A stretch of 64,000 nt of DNA, from positions 109,987 to 173,986 of the forward strand of contig MNCI01016470.1 in the NCBI GenBank assembly GCA_015680685.1. The letters are read 5' to 3'. Shown here in pieces: positions 58,780 to 64,000 of this stretch. Origin of the DNA: Gnetum montanum (lineage: Eukaryota > Streptophyta > Gnetopsida > Gnetales > Gnetaceae). The notes beneath the pieces are model-generated. The model was given only the letters and a program-made list of their open reading frames with translations. It ran no database searches and was not told the DNA's origin. The first letter of the stretch is position 1; each line of letters opens with the position of its first letter. The translations under genes and the position numbers were made by a program.

Positions 58780-59815
58780 ATAGTCCTTAAGCATGTTGAT
58801 GAAGGTGAATGTAGAGGACATATAGGACCTAGAGCCATGACCACAAATATTAGATGATTAGGATACTATTGGCCGTATATGGAAAGTGAATGCTTGAAAA
58901 AATTTAAAACTTGTGATACTTGTTAATGACACAACAACTTAATATACATGACATCAACTAAGTTACACACTACTCAAATAACCTACTTGTTTCAACAATG
59001 GGAATTGACATTATTAGATCTATAATGCCTAAATTTTTTGTAGGACATAGCTTCCTCATCACTACAACTAAATACTTTACAAAGTGAATTGAAGCTATCT
59101 CTCTAAGGAAAAACAATGTCCCAACAAGTCTGAAAATTCATATTAGATAATATAGTATCCTATTTTGGCATACCCTTAACTATGGTCACAAAAAATGGAC
59201 TACAGTTTAGTAGCTAAGAAACACAAACCTTTTGTCAAAAATTAAGCATCAAGCATTTCTTTTGGTCACTATATTATCCTCAAGCTAATGAAGCAATTGA
59301 AGTAAGCAACAAAGTCATCATAAGCTAGCTTAAAAAGATGCTAAATAATAGTAAACGTAGGTGGCATGAATCGCTTGTACATGCCCTATGGGCCTATAGA
59401 ATAACCTTTCAAACCACAATTGGTGTCATCCCATATAGTATTATTTATGGATCTGAAGCTTTTTAACCTCTTGAGTTACAAGCTCCATTACTAATGGTGG
59501 TTCTATCTAATGTTATCAATGATGAACAAAACAAGGAGCTACATGTCATCGATCTTGATTTAGTGGAGTAGCGAATATAGAAGTTGGGTTACATTAAGCA
59601 ATATCAACAAAGGTAGAAATAATGGCATCATCATAATCCAAATAAATGAAAATTCAAAGAAGGAAATCTTGTCCTTAAGGTAATTTTTGAACATGCAAAT
59701 AAGTTCTTGACCAACTGGAAGGAACCAATGGGGCATTCAAACTAGCGAACATGGATGGAAATGAATTGGTCAACTTAGTCAATCATTACTATATCAAACC
59801 TTATTATATCTAACA
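58780..59815 (+). pseudogene. Integrase pseudogene of element F
   Basis: DEGECRGHIGPRAM (with the His of the HHCC motif), YYWPYMESECLKKFKTCDTC, GIDIIRSIMPKF (first Asp kept), FGIPLTMVTKNGLQFSS (second catalytic Asp changed to Lys), YYPQANEAIEVSNK (Glu kept), RRWHESLVHALWAYRITFQT and YGSEAF. The C-terminal end reads NLVNHYYIKPYYI, near 59800, as in Tat-type integrases. Several stops and frame changes make it inactive. Confidence 0.78.
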
Positions 59816-60931
59816 CTAACATGTTTTCCTATAGTCCTTTTTTGTCTTTATTTGTAGGTATTAATAGATGATCAATGCCAATAAATTTTATAGCCTATAA
59901 TAAGTGAGCATATGTAACCTTTCATTCTTTCCTTTTAACATGACAAATGAACTTCAAACTTTGTATAAGTCTATATAAAAAAAGATAAGTTTCTCATGTT
60001 GTACCTATTATAGCCTATGGTGGCCTATATTCTACATGTATCCTTATGAAAACTATTGTAAGCGCATGAATTCTTTGATGTGTCTTCTTGTACTCTTGAA
60101 GTTGTACTTGTAGGATAAAGCCTAAAGTAATCATGAATGTGTGACTCCTTGCAGTAGAAAGTTACCAAACAATCTTGATGCATGGGAGTCATTCAAAATT
60201 TTTCATTGTACCAACAGTGCTTGCCTCACATCATCTCCATTACCCCTCTTAAGCCATAATCCCATAGATAAATTATAGTCTTCCTTACACATATAACAAT
60301 GATGACCTATGTTCCACATTCATGCCATGTGCTACATGATGTATCATGTGATATACTTTGCTATCAAGTTCATTGAATGTAATACATCTCATTCAACAAG
60401 AAAACAAAGCAATATTTGGCCTTGATAATGAATCCCAATGAAGGGTCCCCCTTAAAAAATGAATAGGGAGAATTACCAAGAAAGCCAAGAGATCAATGAA
60501 CCCTACAAGTTAAATCAAGAAGCTCCAAAAAACCAAGGAGAGAATCTTAAAAACTAAAGAATCCTTGGAGTGAAGTGTTGGTTCCTCTAACACATTATCA
60601 AGTAATAAGTGCTTCAAAGCACAAAGTGGGAAGACCACATTACATATCAAGCTTGTTACCACCATACCATAATCATGATGTTGATATTTGGAATTTTTTA
60701 TTAATCCTTGTGACTATTTCTTTATAATTAAATATAGCCTTTATCTCATCTCAAACTTATATCATTCCATCATGACCTTATCTCATCATCAAAAGTACTT
60801 TTGGGCATGGTTCAACAACTAAAAAAGCTAGCATGGAGAAGAAGCATTGATGATGAACCTATGGTGATGTTCCACATTCTTTGTTGATGTCTCTCAAAAT
60901 AATCTTCAAAACACCAACAAAGAGGGACCAA
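59816..60931 (+). other. 3' untranslated region of element F; no gene
   Basis: AT-rich, non-coding between integrase and 3' LTR. A purine stretch AACAAAGAGGGA at about 60916-60927 lies just before the LTR and may be the polypurine tract. Confidence 0.45.
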
Positions 60932-62757
60932 TGAAACACCCCCAAAGAAAACTCATGTTAAAATATGTGAAGACCATAGCCAAAAACTTTATTGTAATTT
61001 GGTGAAAATACAAAGATAGATATAATTGCCTTATTTCACCAAAAATCCCCCACTTTAACTTTGAATTTTTAGAATTCAAGGTACAATTTAATGTAAAAAT
61101 TGAGATGTGTGATGCACCTACTATGAATTCCTTATATTCCAGCTTATAAACGTTAAGAGATGATTTACAAGTTGTAAAAATCATTATTCTCACTTCATAT
61201 GCTAGGCATCTTGATCCCATACACTAGCCAGTGCTTGGGGCCAACATATGAAATTTGGGATTTTATCTCATACACTAGAACTTTTAGTTTCACACACTAG
61301 TTAGTGTGTGGAAGCAATGCATGGAAGGCCAAAATTAGCTAAATTTTTTCATACACTACATGTGTATGTCCCAAGTGAAACACCACAAGAAAATTCATGT
61401 TGTAACTTTTTTAGACACTATAACCTTCACCATCAAGCCTAAGATTGAAATCTTATTGTAAAATGTGAATATTGTAGTCCATGAGCTACAATCTCACATA
61501 CTTGAACTTTTTGGTGCTAAAAAATGGCTCATAAGTTGTACCCTCCCTTACGAGGTTGAAAAAGTCATTTCATATATATATTTGGGCTTGGGAAGGCTAA
61601 AAGTGCCTTAGGAACTATCAAATTTGGTGTTTTCATGGGTTTCATGTTGGCCATACCCACAACTATGTGGGAACCACCTACACCTAGTGTTGCAACTATT
61701 TGTTTTTCATTTTCCTAGAAATGGTCAACATAGCTTCCATAACTCTCAACGTGGTTACACAAAGATAGCATTGAGTCATTGGGGTTTTTATTTTCCAACA
61801 AAGCCAATGTTGGAGTTGTTGGGTTTTAATTTTCCTAGCAATGGGCAACGTAGCTTCCATAACTTCCAACATGGTTCCATAAGGCTAGCATAATTGCCAT
61901 AGTTCCAATAGATTCTACAAAACCAACATGGATCCCATGAGACTAGCATAGTTGGATGAAGCTAGTGTAGTTGCAAAAGTCCATTTACTATTTATGGTAT
62001 CCAACATATTTTTTATGGCCTAGGTGCATCAAATCTTACTATAAATGGAAACTACGCTAGGAATGATGGCTTGCCACATCTATAAATTACCTCAATCTAT
62101 CAACAATCATGGAAGAATTTTTCAGCCAAAAAACCAACAAAAATATAACCTATAAAAGCCAAATTTAAACATGTTTAATAAGATCCACAAAAAATTCTTT
62201 TATTAGTAAAATTTTCTTGGTTTCACCTTTTGCAACATTGGGAACATAAAACCTTTGGCATTTTGAGACTTTCAGAGCAATATGACAACTTCTTGAGCAT
62301 TGGATACTCTCAATGTAGTTCCAAAATTACAAAACATCAAACACCTCATTTACACCCTTGGTAACCAATGTTGTAGATTTATGTTGAGAATCAATAAGGA
62401 GTTTTGATGATTGAAGTTGGAAAATTCCTAGATCATGAGGATGATCATAGAACACAACCTGCTGACTCCAATAGGTTTCAAGCCTTATCCAAGTAACTCC
62501 TTGTGCATTTAGGCACACAATTTGTACACATTTTTAAATTCTTTATTTTCAATATTTATTATTATAATAAAGCATGTAGTTCATTTGTTGTGAAAATTTA
62601 TTTACAATTCATTTATGTGCATTTTTTTAAAGTAGATTTGCAATTTTTATTTAAATTGTTTACACTCATTTATGCTTCCTAAGTCCCTTGATGATTAACA
62701 AAACCATCTAGGTTACCTTGTATCCTCTTGGGATCCAAGGTTAAACTATTTTCATCA
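60932..62757 (+). repeat. 3' LTR of element F, expanded
   Basis: 60932-61375 matches 764-1200 and the end near 62690-62757 matches 1690-1795. It is about 0.8 kb longer than the 5' copy. A second LTR-head-like sequence (TGAAACACCACAAGAAAATT at 61376) and a degenerate tandem repeat of about 120 bp at 61680-61900 (two copies of TTTTCCTAG(A/C)AATGG...CATAGCTTCCATAAC) account for part of this. Confidence 0.55.
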
Positions 62758-62879
62758 CGAACGTTCAACTTTCCAATGACTGAATTTTCCAATGCAACAA
62801 TATTATTTCAATTGTTTACAAATGACATCTTTTTGAGAAGTAGTAAGATTTTGTGAGGCTTTGCCATGCATGAGGTAGA

Positions 62880-64000
62880 ACTTGATATCATCATACCACT
62901 TAGGTTGGGATGTATCATCTATGACTATCATAAAAGTGCTTTCAGTGTATTGCATGATGGGTTGAGCATAATTTTATGACATTGAAGGTAACTTACTAGA
63001 AATATCAATAGTTACTTTTAAGACTAGCATAGGGTAGCATCATCAAGTATGTTTTCTATTCAAAGAACATGTTGAATATTAATCACTATAAACTATTGGA
63101 TAAGGGTTTTAGCTAGATTACAATAATGTAGCAAGTTCTTGGCCATATAAGTGTAGACCTTGGTCACCTAGTTAACCATGAGTTTAGAGTCATCTTTCAT
63201 AACTAAAAATGTATATCCTAGGTCATGAGCTATCATCAATCCTCTTACTGGCCCCTTGTATTTCACCATATTGTTTATGCATGAAAACTTGAAACAATAC
63301 ATGAAAGATTAGATTTCACCTAAGGGGAGTATGATGATGATAGTGGCACTAGCCTCATGCATAGTTAGAACTCCATAAAAATGCATTATGTCCTCATAAC
63401 CATTGGGCATGCTATTAATAAAATTGACATGTTCATTTGCGAACTCAGGATCTATGATTACATTATCTCCAATTAGAGAAGTAGTTAGTTGTGTAGTTAT
63501 GGCTTGGCATTTTGTTGCAACTTGCAATATATATAATAGGACAAATTCAGTTATTATGGCTTTTCATCAAGCTATTCAACTTCTCTCATAAATGTTAGAT
63601 GTAATGGTCCTTAGTACATTTTCTTTGCATATGATGTTAACCTATGTCCCATAGAGGTAGTGCCTTCATTTCTTCAAAGAGTAGATTAAGGCTAAGCACT
63701 ATTTTTTAACATTAGTGTATCTAGTCTCAAAGATTATTCATGCATGGATTAAATAGTAGATTGGCATATTTGCTCTATCCTATTATTCTTAATAGAGCAA
63801 AAAAACAATGAAGGTGTCTGAGATTGCAAGGTATACGAACAATGGCTTATCTTTTTGAGGTAGGTATATAGTTGATAACTAAGGTAACTCTTACTTAATA
63901 TTTTCAAAGGTTACTTAGCACTCATTTTTCTATTTAAAATGGGCTGCTTTCTGAAGTAAGTTTTGCATCGATTGCCACTTATCTGTAAGCCTTGAGATAA
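62880..64000 (-). mobile_element. Element H: fragment of an F-like Gypsy pol, minus strand, cut by the window end
   Basis: Minus-strand reading gives, from 64000 downward, RT-connection remnants (FENIK, LPQKDKPLFVYLAISDT), then an open RNase H segment at 63309-63527 (VNFINSMPNGYEDIMHF), then NNMVKYKGPVRGLMIAHD and LVMKDDSKLMVN near 63200-63270. This parallels 57600-58330 in element F. Stops are present. Integrase is not seen in the remaining 62760-62880. Confidence 0.68.

Larger units (their letters stand above)
764..62757 (+). mobile_element. Element F: Tat-like Ty3/Gypsy retrotransposon split by about 50 kb of nested insertions
   Basis: LTR-like blocks at 764-1800 and 60932-62757 flank gag and protease (3.2-5.8 kb) and RT, RNase H and integrase (56.5-59.8 kb), all on the + strand and in canonical Gypsy order. 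No second gag-protease or RT-integrase of this type lies between them on this strand, so I infer one element interrupted between protease and RT. The RT (FRDLNK, MDGFLGYNQ) and the RNase H core (NNMVEYEGLIKG) resemble the Tat/Ogre side of Ty3/Gypsy. I did not find a convincing primer-binding site or target-site duplication. The alternative is two related elements, each missing the complementary half. Confidence 0.6.

Noticed and set aside
772-61220. Related 100-residue antisense ORFs at 772-1074 and 60906-61220
   Set aside because: They mark the two LTRs of element F. The translation is antisense to the element and lies in non-coding U3.

Overview
The window looks like nuclear DNA from a plant with a very large, repeat-filled genome. 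A seed plant is likely and a gymnosperm is possible, but the sequence does not settle it. I see no host gene, rRNA, tRNA gene or CRISPR array in 64 kb. Nearly everything is LTR retrotransposon, mostly old, AT-rich and full of in-frame stops. Many stops are TAG where related proteins have Gln (CAG) or Trp (TGG), the pattern expected from decay of methylated cytosine.

The layout is a stack of nested insertions that can be unpacked from LTR pairs and target-site duplications. Element F (+ strand, Ty3/Gypsy, Tat-like pol) spans about 764-62757. Its gag and protease lie at 3.2-5.8 kb and its RT, RNase H and integrase at 56.5-59.8 kb, so about 50 kb of foreign DNA splits it between protease and RT. 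Inside that gap is an older, poorly defined sequence G (about 5.95-8.24, 29.66-31.51 and 53.79-56.45 kb). G was hit by two related minus-strand Gypsy elements, B (8238-29658) and C (31516-53780). A third relative, A (+ strand, 8274-17827), sits in the 3' LTR of B. A Copia element with a Sirevirus-like gag, D (+ strand, 40125-51964), sits in the gag of C. A second Copia element, E (- strand, 45480-51269), sits in the 3' LTR of D. The deepest chain is F > G > C > D > E. Target-site duplications are exact for E (GATGT) and D (GTAGT), differ by one transition for A (CATAC/TATAC) and C (ATCAC/ACCAC), and are tentative for B (GCATA). A further fragment, H, of an F-like pol on the - strand runs off the right end.

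A, B and C form one family. They share a primer-binding site for tRNA-Asp, LTR ends TGATG...CATCA, a gag with a CX2CX3HX4C knuckle, and a large accessory ORF (aORF, about 920 codons, N-terminal domain plus long coiled coil) between pol and the 3' LTR. Each copy has lost pol differently, but gag and aORF are recognisable in all three. The most interesting observation is upstream of the aORF. Each element has an apparent internal promoter, a motif cluster followed by a TATA box, whose motifs copy those in that element's own LTR U3. The motifs differ between elements: GATATC palindromes in A, a GTTGACGAGGCC-type block in B, and ATCATTGATATGA in C. Downstream, a conserved leader ends in an intron-like 3' splice site (TGATTGTAG) directly before the aORF ATG. 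In A this whole module has also been duplicated in tandem (2 x 817 bp, two differences seen).
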